A stretch of DNA of 64,000 nucleotides from Pseudomonas taiwanensis (GTDB taxonomy: Bacteria; Pseudomonadota; Gammaproteobacteria; Pseudomonadales; Pseudomonadaceae): NCBI RefSeq assembly GCF_013393345.1, contig NZ_QJRF01000045.1:117008-181007 (forward strand), read 5' to 3'. The notes under the pieces were generated by a model. The model had not been told where the DNA came from. It did not search any database and saw nothing but the letters and a program-made list of their open reading frames with translations. The position numbers and the translations under genes are program-made. This document shows, one piece after another, positions 18,122-26,085 of the stretch; the stretch's first letter is position 1; every line of letters begins with the position of its first letter.

Positions 18122-18832
18122 ATGACCGACCCCATCCGCCTGTCCAAATGCGTCGTCGAACTCACCGGCTGCTCCCGCCGGGAGGCCGAGCTTTATATCG
18201 AAGGAGGCTGGGTCACCGTCGATGGCGAGGTGGTGGAGCAGCCGCAATTCAAGGTCGAGGGCCAGACCGTCGCCCTGCTCCCCGGCGCCACACCCGAGCC
18301 GCAGGACCCGGTGACCCTGCTACTGAACCAGCCCGCCGGCCTCTCCTTCGAAGCCGCCCAACGCGAGCTCACCCCGGAAAGTCGCTGGCCGGAAGATCGC
18401 GCCAGCCTGCGCCTGCTGCGCAGCCACTTCGCCCGTCTGACCACCACCCTGCCGCTGCAGCCCGGCGCCAGCGGGCTACTGGTGCTGACCCAGGACTGGC
18501 GCGCCCTGCGCAAGCTCAACGAAGACGCCAACAAGCTGGAGCAGGAATATGTGGTGGAAGTGTCCGGCAACATGGTCGACAACGGCCTGGACAAGCTCAA
18601 GCGCGGTGTCCGCATCAAAGGCGGCGAACTGCCCCCGGTGAAGGCCAGCTGGCAGAACGAGACCCACCTGCGCTTCGCGCTGAAGAACCCGAAACAGGGA
18701 CTGATCGCAGCCTATTGCACCGCCGTTGGCCTGAAGGTGGTGGGCATGAAGCGCATCCGCATCGGCGGAGTGCCCATGGGCAAGGTGCCGGTCGGCCAGT
18801 GGCGCTACCTGGGGCAAGCCGAGAAATTCTGA
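18122..18832 (+). CDS. RluF/RsuA-family S4 protein with degenerate pseudouridine synthase site
   Basis: A 236-residue protein: S4 RNA-binding domain at about 5-50 (RLSKCVVELTGCSRREAELYIEGGWVTVDG), then a synthase-like domain. In the family the catalytic loop reads GRLD followed by T/S-x-GL; here the aligned residues are LPLQPGASGLL, so the essential Asp is Gln113 and the neighbouring Arg is Pro. The conserved NRQIRRM block is replaced by KQGLIAAY. RNA binding may persist, but pseudouridine formation is doubtful. The ATG at 18122 begins MTDPIRLSK, in keeping with the S4 domain. Confidence 0.8.
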   Translation: MTDPIRLSKCVVELTGCSRREAELYIEGGWVTVDGEVVEQPQFKVEGQTVALLPGATPEPQDPVTLLLNQPAGLSFEAAQRELTPESRWPEDRASLRLLRSHFARLTTTLPLQPGASGLLVLTQDWRALRKLNEDANKLEQEYVVEVSGNMVDNGLDKLKRGVRIKGGELPPVKASWQNETHLRFALKNPKQGLIAAYCTAVGLKVVGMKRIRIGGVPMGKVPVGQWRYLGQAEKF

Positions 18833-18880
18833 GGCGCAGCCATATTCTGCAGCGACGAACGCATTCGTGATCGAAGACCC

Positions 18881-18930
18881 GTAGGATGGCGTAGAGCGAA
18901 GCGAAACCCATCACCGCAGTCGACGGGTTT
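18881..18930. repeat. Short inverted-repeat sequence (GTAGGATGG family)
   Basis: GTAGGATGGCG with GCGAAACCCATC and a later GACGGGTTT half resembles the common Pseudomonas intergenic hairpins. It sits between two convergent transcription units. Confidence 0.4.
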
Positions 18931-18949
18931 ATGCTGCTGTGCACAGCCC

Positions 18950-19240
18950 CTACAGCTGCTGTTCCTGCCCGCTGCGATTGCTCTGCTTGGACGGCTGTCC
19001 GGACGAGGCGGTCCGCTCGGCGGGGTTGGCGCTCAGGCGCTGGAACTCGAATACCGGCATCTTCACCGGTTTGGTCTTCGCGAGTTCGCTGCCCGGTCCG
19101 CGGCCGGAGTACTGGCCGTAGACACCCAGCATGAAGACGCCAATCACCAGGAAGATGGCAACGCGCTCGACCACCCTGGGGTTCTTGCCGGAAGGCTGGT
19201 GCAGGACCTGCAGCTTCGGCGAATGGGATTGATGCTTCAT
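18950..19240 (-). CDS. Small single-pass membrane protein, function unknown
   Basis: A 96-residue protein with one transmembrane helix at about residues 25-41 (VERVAIFLVIGVFMLGVYGQ), a basic N terminus and a hydrophilic C-terminal tail rich in Ser, Gln and Arg. I do not recognise the family. Its start codon overlaps the stop of the preceding 76-residue gene by one base (TGATG), so the two are translationally coupled. Confidence 0.65.
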   Translation of the reverse strand: MKHQSHSPKLQVLHQPSGKNPRVVERVAIFLVIGVFMLGVYGQYSGRGPGSELAKTKPVKMPVFEFQRLSANPAERTASSGQPSKQSNRSGQEQQL

Positions 19241-19470
19241 CAGTCTTCCAGGACCCGGTCCATCAGCTCCAGGCCCAGCCGCTGGGTACTGGACACATCC
19301 TTCAGCTCACGCTGGCTGATGCCGGCCACCTTGGTTCGCGGTATCGCAAGATGCTGGTTGCGCAGGGTGATGGAGTAGCTCCCATCGGGCTCCCACAAGC
19401 ATTCGAACTGAAACGTGACGCTCATCTTGTTCAAGGTGTCCTCAACCTGGCGAAGCATCAAATTATTCAT
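19240..19470 (-). CDS. Small soluble protein, first gene of a two-gene operon
   Basis: A 76-residue protein (MNNLMLRQVEDTLNKMSVTF...DRVLED) without a family I know. GGGGAGGA precedes the start by about six bases, a strong ribosome-binding site that argues for a real gene. Its stop overlaps the start of the small membrane protein, implying that the two act together. Confidence 0.65.
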   Translation of the reverse strand: MNNLMLRQVEDTLNKMSVTFQFECLWEPDGSYSITLRNQHLAIPRTKVAGISQRELKDVSSTQRLGLELMDRVLED

Positions 19471-19676
19471 TCTCAGTCCTCCCCACCAATCGAGTGGCCG
19501 GACTGGAAAACCTAGCAGGGAAACTCACGACGTAAATGTCTTCGGTCGGTTTTTCATCGGAAAGCATCTCTCGTCCCGATGACACTCCCGTTGCAGAGCC
19601 CTTGCTGACAAACGGTCCTTGAAACCTCGCCCAGCCGGTACGTCACTTGCCATAAGGCACGACTGAGGCGTCTGGC

Positions 19677-20816
19677 ATGCCCAATGATCCGCTCGCCCCT
19701 GGATTCGGCGTCGAGGAAACCTTCTTTCTGGTGGACAAGCGCAGCCGCAACCTGCCGTCGCAGCTTCCCGCCGGCTTCCTGCAGGCAGCCCGCAACACCT
19801 TCAAGGACGGCTTCAGTCAGGAGATGTTCCAGAGTCTGGTGCGACTGGACATGGTCCAACCCAGCCTGCTGGAGATTTCCGAAGCGCGCGCCTACCTGCT
19901 GGAACGTCGCACCCGCCTCGCCGGCCTTGCCGAGGAGTACCAGTTGGCGCCCATCTGCGTCGGCTCCCATCCCTTCGCCGACTGGCACGTACAGGTGCCG
20001 ACGGACGACTCGCACTACCAGCCGCTCTTCGAAGACCAGCGGATGATCGCCCACCGCAGCCTGGTCGGCTGCATGCGCGTGCATGTGCTGATTCCGCCGG
20101 ACATCGACCGCATCAAGGTGATGAACCGGGTCCTCGGCTGGCTCCCGCTGCTACTGGCGCTGAGCACATCTTCCCCCCTGTGGAACGGCCGACCGACCGG
20201 TTTGATGAGCTATCGCCAGGCCGTCTGTGCCGAGTGGCCGCACAGGGGCATTCCCGAACACTTCCCGGACGAGCCGGCCTTCGACGCCTACGTGCAATGG
20301 CTGATGGCAGCGGGGTCCATACGCCGCGAGAGCGACCTCGCCTGGTGCGTACGCCCATCACCACGCTTCTCCAGCCTGGAGTTCCTGGCGGCCGATGCCT
20401 GCCCCTCGGTGGAAGATGCGCTGTGCATCGTCGCCCTGTTCCGCGCACTGGTGAGCTGGGCGATGACCCAGGAGGATGGCGACCCGCAGGACTCCCAACT
20501 GCAACGCCTGGTACTCAAGGAAAACCACTGGCGCGCCATGCGCTTCGGTATCCACGGCATGTACCTGGATGCCTCGGGCGAGGCCAGCCTCTCGGCCGGT
20601 GCCTGGCTGGCGAGGGCCCATGGCTGCTTTGGCGAACTCGCCGAGTCCGAGGGAGATGGCCAGGCGTTCGTGCGTGGCCGGCATGTGCTGCGCTACGGCA
20701 GCAGCGCCGACCGTCAGCTGCACCGTTATCGCGAAGCCCTGCAGGCTGGCCTGCCGCGCCAGCAGGCGCTGGTGGCGGTGGTCGACGAACTGATCGCGGA
20801 AACGTCCGGCGGCTGA
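19677..20816 (+). CDS. YbdK-type carboxylate-amine ligase (GCS2 family)
   Basis: A 379-residue protein of the glutamate-cysteine-ligase-2 family. The N-terminal block FGVEETFFLVDKRSRNLP contains the Glu-Glu active-site signature; APICVGSHPFADW, GCMRVHVLIPPDIDR and LLLALSTSSPLWNGRPTGLMSYR are further family landmarks, the last as a substrate-site block. These enzymes are weak gamma-glutamylcysteine ligases in E. coli; the native substrate is unknown. The start is a TTG or nearby ATG: ATG at 19677 gives MPNDPLAPGFGVEE. It is a single gene. Confidence 0.85.
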   Translation: MPNDPLAPGFGVEETFFLVDKRSRNLPSQLPAGFLQAARNTFKDGFSQEMFQSLVRLDMVQPSLLEISEARAYLLERRTRLAGLAEEYQLAPICVGSHPFADWHVQVPTDDSHYQPLFEDQRMIAHRSLVGCMRVHVLIPPDIDRIKVMNRVLGWLPLLLALSTSSPLWNGRPTGLMSYRQAVCAEWPHRGIPEHFPDEPAFDAYVQWLMAAGSIRRESDLAWCVRPSPRFSSLEFLAADACPSVEDALCIVALFRALVSWAMTQEDGDPQDSQLQRLVLKENHWRAMRFGIHGMYLDASGEASLSAGAWLARAHGCFGELAESEGDGQAFVRGRHVLRYGSSADRQLHRYREALQAGLPRQQALVAVVDELIAETSGG

Positions 20817-20823
20817 GGCGAAC

Positions 20824-21510
20824 CTAACCGACCGGGCTCATCTTCAGCACGCAGGAAAAGCTCTGGCTGCGGCCATCCCAGATGTAGCGGAAGTGCGGCC
20901 CCTGCACCGGCAGCGTCAGCGCTGGCGGACGGAATGCCGCCACGCATTCATGACCCCGCAGGCGCACGCTGTTGTACAGCAACCCCCACTTGCCCTCGTT
21001 ACGGTGCAGCCCCGCGAAGACCTGGCTGGTGGTATAGCTCGCCGGGTCGGGGTCGTGCAGCTCCGCGCGATCGCGCACGTCGAGCATCGGCTGGATCACC
21101 TTGTTGACGTAGGCGCGCAGGGTGACCTCGATGCTTTCCTCCTGGGTGGCACGCCAGAAGCGCTCCTGGTGGTAGCGGGTTTCGGCGATGGCGGCGTCGA
21201 TCGAACTGGCGCAGTAGTAGACGCCGAAGCTGCCATCGGTAAAGCGGCTGCTGCGGCCGATATGGGTGAACACCGCCATCACCACGGTGGAGCCGTTGCC
21301 GCTGACCCGGTCCTCGGGAGCAACGCGGGAAATCTCCCCCACCTGGTCACGCAGGCGGTCATTGGTCATGGCCTCGATGGCGTAGGCCAGATCGAGGTCA
21401 GCGGGATCGAGGGTGTCTTCGAATACCGATATGGGTGGGAAAGCGCTATTGACCAGGCGATAGGCCTTGTTCCAGTCAGGAATCCGTTCCACCAGCAACT
21501 CCTGGGTCAT
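20824..21510 (-). CDS. RES-domain toxin of a type II toxin-antitoxin pair
   Basis: A 228-residue RES family protein. The three residues that name the family are present: Arg18 (AYRLVNS), Glu110 (DAAIAETRYHQ) and Ser181 (LLYNSVRLRG). RES toxins degrade NAD+ and are held in check by an Xre-MbcA/ParS antitoxin. Its ATG overlaps the TGA of the antitoxin gene upstream, so they form one operon. At 228 residues it is longer than short RES proteins of about 150, owing to an N-terminal extension of about 75 residues after Arg18. Confidence 0.85.
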   Translation of the reverse strand: MTQELLVERIPDWNKAYRLVNSAFPPISVFEDTLDPADLDLAYAIEAMTNDRLRDQVGEISRVAPEDRVSGNGSTVVMAVFTHIGRSSRFTDGSFGVYYCASSIDAAIAETRYHQERFWRATQEESIEVTLRAYVNKVIQPMLDVRDRAELHDPDPASYTTSQVFAGLHRNEGKWGLLYNSVRLRGHECVAAFRPPALTLPVQGPHFRYIWDGRSQSFSCVLKMSPVG

Positions 21511-21911
21511 CAGCCACGCACTCCATCGAGGTAACGGCGCACATCGGCCACATCCACCACCTGGCCGCCGAGCATGTAGTCCAAGGCGCTGCGACCATTG
21601 AAGGGCGCGGCACTGTTGGGCTTGTGCACCCACTCGTAGGCTCGCGCCTCCTGGTTGCTGAAGAGGATACGCAGGGACTTGTGGATGCCCATCAGGTAGG
21701 AGATGCGCTCCAGCGTGTCGTGGGGCAGGCGCACGCTGGGCAGCTTCTTGTAGCTGAAGTAGGTGGTGTTGCCGATGGAACCCAGCAGCGTGCGCTGCTG
21801 TTCCTTGCTGCAACCCCACTTGTCCATCAGGTTGAAGAAGAACTTCAGGGCCACGCGGCCGGCTTCGCCGCTCTGGAGGTCCGGAATGACATGGCTGGCG
21901 GGAATGCTCAT
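21510..21911 (-). CDS. Xre/MbcA/ParS-type antitoxin of the RES pair
   Basis: A 133-residue protein: helix-turn-helix region at about 35-65 (SKEQQRTLLGSIGNTTYFSYKKLP) and a C-terminal toxin-binding domain (FSNQEARAYEWVHKPNSAAPFNGRSALDYMLGG). This is the classical partner of RES toxins. AGGAGA lies six bases before the ATG at 21911. It is probably autoregulated; a 12-bp palindrome lies about 70 bp upstream. Confidence 0.88.
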   Translation of the reverse strand: MSIPASHVIPDLQSGEAGRVALKFFFNLMDKWGCSKEQQRTLLGSIGNTTYFSYKKLPSVRLPHDTLERISYLMGIHKSLRILFSNQEARAYEWVHKPNSAAPFNGRSALDYMLGGQVVDVADVRRYLDGVRG

Positions 21912-21929
21912 GGCGTCTCCTGGGAGAAT

Positions 21930-21992
21930 TGCTATGGTTTCACTCTACTCCCGATCCGAATTATTTCAAGCATTGAGTTCTGATACGTATCA
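21930..21992 (-). promoter_or_regulatory. Candidate promoter and 12-bp palindromic operator of the toxin-antitoxin operon
   Basis: On the minus strand a -35-like TTGAAA and a -10-like TAGAGT are 16 bases apart, and just upstream is the perfect palindrome TGATACGTATCA (21981-21992). Autorepression through this palindrome is inferred from the habit of Xre antitoxins. Confidence 0.4.
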
Positions 21993-22126
21993 ATTCCCGA
22001 CCGTGAATTGCAGGCCCGCGCCGATCAATGGAAAAAAACGCCAAGGTAACGGAGCGATTTCGACCTAGGCCCTGGTGCACACGCTGGCTAGAGTGCCCGG
22101 GCACGCCATTCGCGAGGGCCAACGCC

Positions 22127-22717
22127 ATGCTCGATGCCACTACCGCCCGCCCCTCCCGCTACCTGGAAAACCGTCACCTGGCATTGGCCCTGTTCGCCGA
22201 GCAGGGCTACGGTCAGGTGAGCATGCGCGACCTGGCGGCGCACCTCGGCATCAAGGCCGGGTCCATCTACCACCATGTGGAAAGCAAGGAAGCGCTGCTC
22301 TTCGAGTTCATCGAGGAGCTCTACGAACAGCTGCTGGACAACGCCGCCCTGGCCCGCCGCCACGCCGATCCGGCCACTCGACTGTCCACGTTGATTGACG
22401 ACCACCTGGCCTTGCATGAGGCGATGGGCCCGCATTTCCGCCTGGCTGAGCTGGAGTGCCGCTGCCTCTCCGGCGAGCGCCTGGAACAACTGCGTGAGCT
22501 ACGCCAGGCCTACGAGCTGGCCCTGCTGGAGCCGCTGCAGCAACTGGCGGGGCAGCCCCTGGACAGCGCCGGGCGCGGCGCTGTGGCGAGCATCGTGTCC
22601 CTGCTCAATCAACTGCCGGCCTGGCTGGATGCCAGCGGCCTGCCGGGTGAACAAGGACGCGAATTGATGACACGGATGATCCTGGGGACAGTGCGCGGGG
22701 CGTTGCGCCTGCCCTGA
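22127..22717 (+). CDS. TetR-family transcriptional regulator
   Basis: A 196-residue protein with the TetR N-terminal DNA-binding domain: FAEQGYGQVSMRDLAAHLGIKAGSIYHHVESKEALLFEFI at about 22-62 is the classical helix-turn-helix. The C-terminal ligand domain is helical and unassigned. The ATG at 22127 begins MLDATTARPSRYLENRH; the longer frame has no supporting site. No operon partner is adjacent on the same strand within 200 bp; the regulated target is unknown. Confidence 0.85.
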   Translation: MLDATTARPSRYLENRHLALALFAEQGYGQVSMRDLAAHLGIKAGSIYHHVESKEALLFEFIEELYEQLLDNAALARRHADPATRLSTLIDDHLALHEAMGPHFRLAELECRCLSGERLEQLRELRQAYELALLEPLQQLAGQPLDSAGRGAVASIVSLLNQLPAWLDASGLPGEQGRELMTRMILGTVRGALRLP

Positions 22718-22741
22718 AATCGCCCGGTGATCCAGAAGCCT

Positions 22742-22797
22742 TGTAGGAGCTAGCTTGCTAGCGATAAGGGCCATTCGCTGGCAAGCCAGCTCCTACG
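22742..22797. repeat. REP-type inverted repeat (GTAGGAGC ... GCTCCTAC)
   Basis: GTAGGAGCTAGCTTGCTAGCG and CGCTGGCAAGCCAGCTCCTAC are two palindromes facing one another. An almost identical copy is at 37661-37715. Confidence 0.85.
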
Positions 22798-22940
22798 GGC
22801 GATGCAGCTGCAATGCCAATGAATTCGTCAACGAACACGCCCAATCACAGACCATCGAAACACCCCGTTACACCTCCCTTGGCGGATTCGCCGTTCTCAT
22901 CCGTCCTTTCCAGACAAGCCCTGAAATTTCGGATTCCCCC

Positions 22941-24227
22941 ATGCGTTCCTTCGCCACCCTCCTCCATCGCTGGGCCGGATTGGCCACGGCCACTTTCCTG
23001 TTCATCACCGGCCTGACCGGCGCGATCATTTCCTGGGACCACGAGCTGGATGACCTGCTCAACCCGCACCTGACCCAGGTCAGCAGCCAGGGCCCGGCCC
23101 TCGACCCGCTGGAGCTGGCGCGCCAGGTGGAAGCCCGTGATCCGCGCGCGGTGGTGACCTATGTGCCGTTGGCCCCGGAGCCCGGCGGGTCCCTGGATCT
23201 GGGCGTAACCGGCCGCGTCGATCCGACCACCGGCAAGCCGTTCGAACTTGGGTACAACCAGGTCTTCGTCGACCCGATCACCGGCGCCGAGCTGGGCAAG
23301 CGCGACTGGGGTGCCGTGTGGCCGGTGACCAGCGAAAACCTGGTGTCCTTCCTTTACGTGCTGCACTACAGCCTGCACATCCCCGAATTCTGGGGCATCG
23401 ACCACTGGGGGCTATGGCTGCTGGGCATCGTCGCCATCGTCTGGACGCTGGACTGCTTCGTCGGCTTCTACCTGACCCTGCCCGCGCGACGCCGCCAGGC
23501 AGCGGCCAAGGCAGCCGGCGGCGCGTCCTGGTGGCAGCGCTGGAAGCCGGCCTGGAAAGTGCGCTGGAGCGGCGGTTCCTACAAGCTCAACTTCGACCTG
23601 CACCGCGCTTTCAGCCTCTGGACCTGGGTCCTGCTGCTGGTCCTGGCCTTCACCGCCTTCTCCCTGAACCTGTACCGGGAAGTCTTCTTCCCGATGATGC
23701 AACTGGTCACCGAAGTCACCCCCGGCGCCTTCGACAAGCGCGAGGAAACCCCGGAAGACCAGCCCATCGAACCGCGCCTGGGCTTCGCCGAAGCCATTGC
23801 CACCGCCAAGGCAGAAGCCGCGCGCCGTGGCTGGGAAGAACCCGCGGGCAGCGTGTTCTATGCCCGCCACTACGGCATCTACGGCGTCAGCTTCTACCAC
23901 CCCGGCGGTGACCACGGTGATGCTGGCGTAGGCCCGGCGGCGCTCTACTTCGACGGCCAGGACGGCAGCCTGCTGGGCGACAGCCAGCCCTGGAAAGGCA
24001 CCGCCGGTGACATCTTCGTCCAGGCCCAGCTGCCCCTGCATTCCGGGCGCATCCTCGGCCTGCCGGGACGCATCCTGATCTCCGCCATGGGTGTGGTGAT
24101 CGCCATGCTCTCGGTCACCGGCGTGATCATCTGGTGGCGCAAGCGCGCCGCCCGCGAGCGTTCCTTGCAGAACAAGGCACAACGCCAGGCGGACGCCACC
24201 GACGGCGAAATCCTGCCCTCCAGCTGA
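22941..24227 (+). CDS. PepSY-associated membrane protein (PiuB-like)
   Basis: A 428-residue PepSY-TM protein with four helices: LHRWAGLATATFLFITGLTGAIISW (N terminus), WGLWLLGIVAIVWTLDCFVGFYLTL (about 155-180), LHRAFSLWTWVLLLVLAFTAFSLNLY (about 220-245) and LISAMGVVIAMLSVTGVIIWW (near the C terminus). Conserved His residues before helices one and three could bind heme or metal, as is thought for iron-uptake-linked PiuB-type proteins. I saw no clear Fur box upstream. The ATG at 22941 begins MRSFATLLHRWAG; the longer frame runs back into a REP element. Confidence 0.87.
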   Translation: MRSFATLLHRWAGLATATFLFITGLTGAIISWDHELDDLLNPHLTQVSSQGPALDPLELARQVEARDPRAVVTYVPLAPEPGGSLDLGVTGRVDPTTGKPFELGYNQVFVDPITGAELGKRDWGAVWPVTSENLVSFLYVLHYSLHIPEFWGIDHWGLWLLGIVAIVWTLDCFVGFYLTLPARRRQAAAKAAGGASWWQRWKPAWKVRWSGGSYKLNFDLHRAFSLWTWVLLLVLAFTAFSLNLYREVFFPMMQLVTEVTPGAFDKREETPEDQPIEPRLGFAEAIATAKAEAARRGWEEPAGSVFYARHYGIYGVSFYHPGGDHGDAGVGPAALYFDGQDGSLLGDSQPWKGTAGDIFVQAQLPLHSGRILGLPGRILISAMGVVIAMLSVTGVIIWWRKRAARERSLQNKAQRQADATDGEILPSS

Positions 24228-24241
24228 TTCCCGTGCTCCTT

Positions 24242-24268
24242 CAGGCCGGCTTGTTCCGGGCCGGCCTG
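24242..24268 (+). terminator. Hairpin downstream of the PepSY gene
   Basis: CAGGCCGGC and GCCGGCCTG form a nine-base-pair stem 14 bases after the stop codon; no T-run follows, so it may be a weak terminator. Confidence 0.4.
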
Positions 24269-24421
24269 ATTGCCTACCGCAAAAACTTTTCGCGAATTCG
24301 TTCCGGTTTTTCCGGCCTCGTTCAGTGCGGATGCCGCTTCGCTGTCATCGAATCAGCTTCCTGAAACCATCTTTTCGCTGCCATTGCCTATCGTTTAAGA
24401 ACCAGCAGCAGAGATGACGCG

Positions 24422-24943
24422 ATGTACGAGCCCATAAACGCAGTGGTGATCATGGGTGTTGCCGGTAGCGGGAAGTCTGCCGTGGCCCGGGCGCTGGAGG
24501 TGCGCAGCGGGGCGCGGTTGATCGAGGGGGATGCCTTCCACCCCGACCGCAACATCCAGAAGATGAGCGCCGGCCAACCCTTGACCGACAAGGACCGCGC
24601 CAGCTGGCTGCATGCGCTCGAGAAACAGCTGAAACAGACCTACCGTGCTGGGGAGCACCCCATCCTCACCTGTTCCGCCTTGAAGCGTGCCTACCGCGAT
24701 GGTCTGCGCCATGCCGTGCCGGGTCTGGCGTTCGCTTACCTGCAACTCTCCCCCACTGCCGCAGCCGAACGGATGGCGCGGCGCCAGGGACACTTCATGC
24801 CGTCGAGCCTGCTGGACAGCCAGTTCGCCGATCTGGAAGAACCGCTGGATGAGCCCCTTACCCTGGTGCTTGACGGCACCCTGTCGGTGGGCGACCTGGC
24901 CAGCGCCATCCACCAGTGGTGGCAGCATCACGCGCCGGCCTGA
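24422..24943 (+). CDS. gntK: Gluconokinase
   Basis: A 173-residue P-loop kinase. The GVAGSGKS loop (12-19) and LIEGDAFHPDRNIQKMSAGQPLTDKDR are hallmarks of gluconokinase, which phosphorylates gluconate to 6-phosphogluconate in the cytosol with ATP. It ends the normal Entner-Doudoroff gluconate branch, but no gntR or gntP gene lies alongside here. GCAGAGATGACGCG precedes the ATG at 24422. A REP array begins 13 bases after the stop codon. Confidence 0.93.
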   Translation: MYEPINAVVIMGVAGSGKSAVARALEVRSGARLIEGDAFHPDRNIQKMSAGQPLTDKDRASWLHALEKQLKQTYRAGEHPILTCSALKRAYRDGLRHAVPGLAFAYLQLSPTAAAERMARRQGHFMPSSLLDSQFADLEEPLDEPLTLVLDGTLSVGDLASAIHQWWQHHAPA

Positions 24944-24955
24944 AGCCATTTCAGG

Positions 24956-25968
24956 TGTGGGGGCGATTTCAATCGCTGAGCGGACCGCAGCTTCGCCATC
25001 CGAACTTCATGGGGCGGCTGCGCCACCCTTAGCGAATAAATTCGCCCCCACAAAGAGCGGCGGCGCTGCACTGGTACTGTGGGAGCGATTTCAATCGCGA
25101 TGCAGGTCGAAGACCTGCCTGGTGGCCTTTCGCGAATGAATTCGCTCCCCCAAGGAAAAGAAATCCCGCTCCAGGCACAAATCTTGTGGGGGCGATTTCA
25201 ATCGCCAAGCGGATCGAAGGTTCGCCCTGTGAGCCTCAGGCGGCAGCTTCGCCGCCCTTGACGAATGAATTCGCCCCCACAAAGAGCGACGGCGCTGCAC
25301 TGGTACTGTGGGAGCGATTTCAATCGCGATGCAGGTCGAAGACCTGCCTGGTGGCCCTTTCGCGAATGAATTCGCTCCCACAAGGAAAAGAAATCCCGCT
25401 CCAGGCACAAATCTTGTGGGGGCGATTTCAATCGCCAAGCGGATCGAAGGTTCGCCCTGTGAGCCTCAGGCGGCAGCTTCGCCGCCCTTGGCGAATGAAT
25501 TCGCCCCCACAAAGAGCGGCGGCGCTGCACTGGTACTGTGGGAGCGATTTCAATCGATGCAGGTCGAAGACCTGCCTGGTGGCCTTTCGCGAATGAATTT
25601 GCTTCCCCAAGGAAAAGAAATCCCGCTCCAGGCACAAATCTTGTGGGGGCGATTTCAATCGCTGAGCGGACCGCAGGTTCGCCCTGTGAGCCTCAGGCGG
25701 CAGCTTCGCCGCCCTTGGCGAATGAATTCGCCCCCACAAAGAGCGGCGGCGCTGCGCTGGTACTGTGGGAGCGATTTCAATCGCGATGCAGGTCGAAGAC
25801 CTGCCTGGTGGCCCTTTCGCGAATGAATTCGCTCCCACAAGGAAAAGAAGTCCCGCTCCAGGCACAAATCTTGTGGGAGCGATTTCAATCGCTGAGCGGA
25901 CCGCAGCTTCGCCATCCGAACTTCATGGGGCGGCTGCGCCACCCTTAGCGAATAAATTCGCCCCCACC
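24956..25968. repeat. Nine-unit array of REP-type elements, period about 229 bp per pair
   Basis: Two alternating elements can be read. Type A begins GTGGGGGCGATTTCAATCGC and ends GAATTCGCCCCCAC; type B begins GTGGGAGCGATTTCAATCGCG and ends GAATTCGCTCCCAC. The order is A', B, A, B, A, B, A, B, A'. The outer A' units share a different core (GCTTCGCCATCCGAACTTCA). B starts are near 25075, 25304, 25534 and 25761, so A-B pairs recur every 227-230 bp. Open frames through it encode only repeated peptides. No RAYT transposase gene is present in the window. Confidence 0.95.
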
Positions 25969-26085
25969 AGGAAAAGCCCCCTATACAAGCCCCCGCCTCC
26001 ACCTGAAGCCAATCCGCCATCATCCAGTCTTCACGCAAAACCGCTTAGAATTCCGCGCTTTGTCGTGGTTACAGGGATCGATCCA

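Noticed and set aside
22742..22797. Attachment site or integron-like site
   Set aside because: It is a bounded palindromic REP pair with a copy at 37.7 kb and no integrase gene in the window.
24956..25968. CRISPR array
   Set aside because: Units are long, internally palindromic and have no constant short repeat with variable unique spacers; no cas genes lie nearby.
25765..26085. N-terminal extension of the helicase frame into the REP array
   Set aside because: It encodes repeated peptides from the array, and a normal ATG with helicase context begins at 26086.
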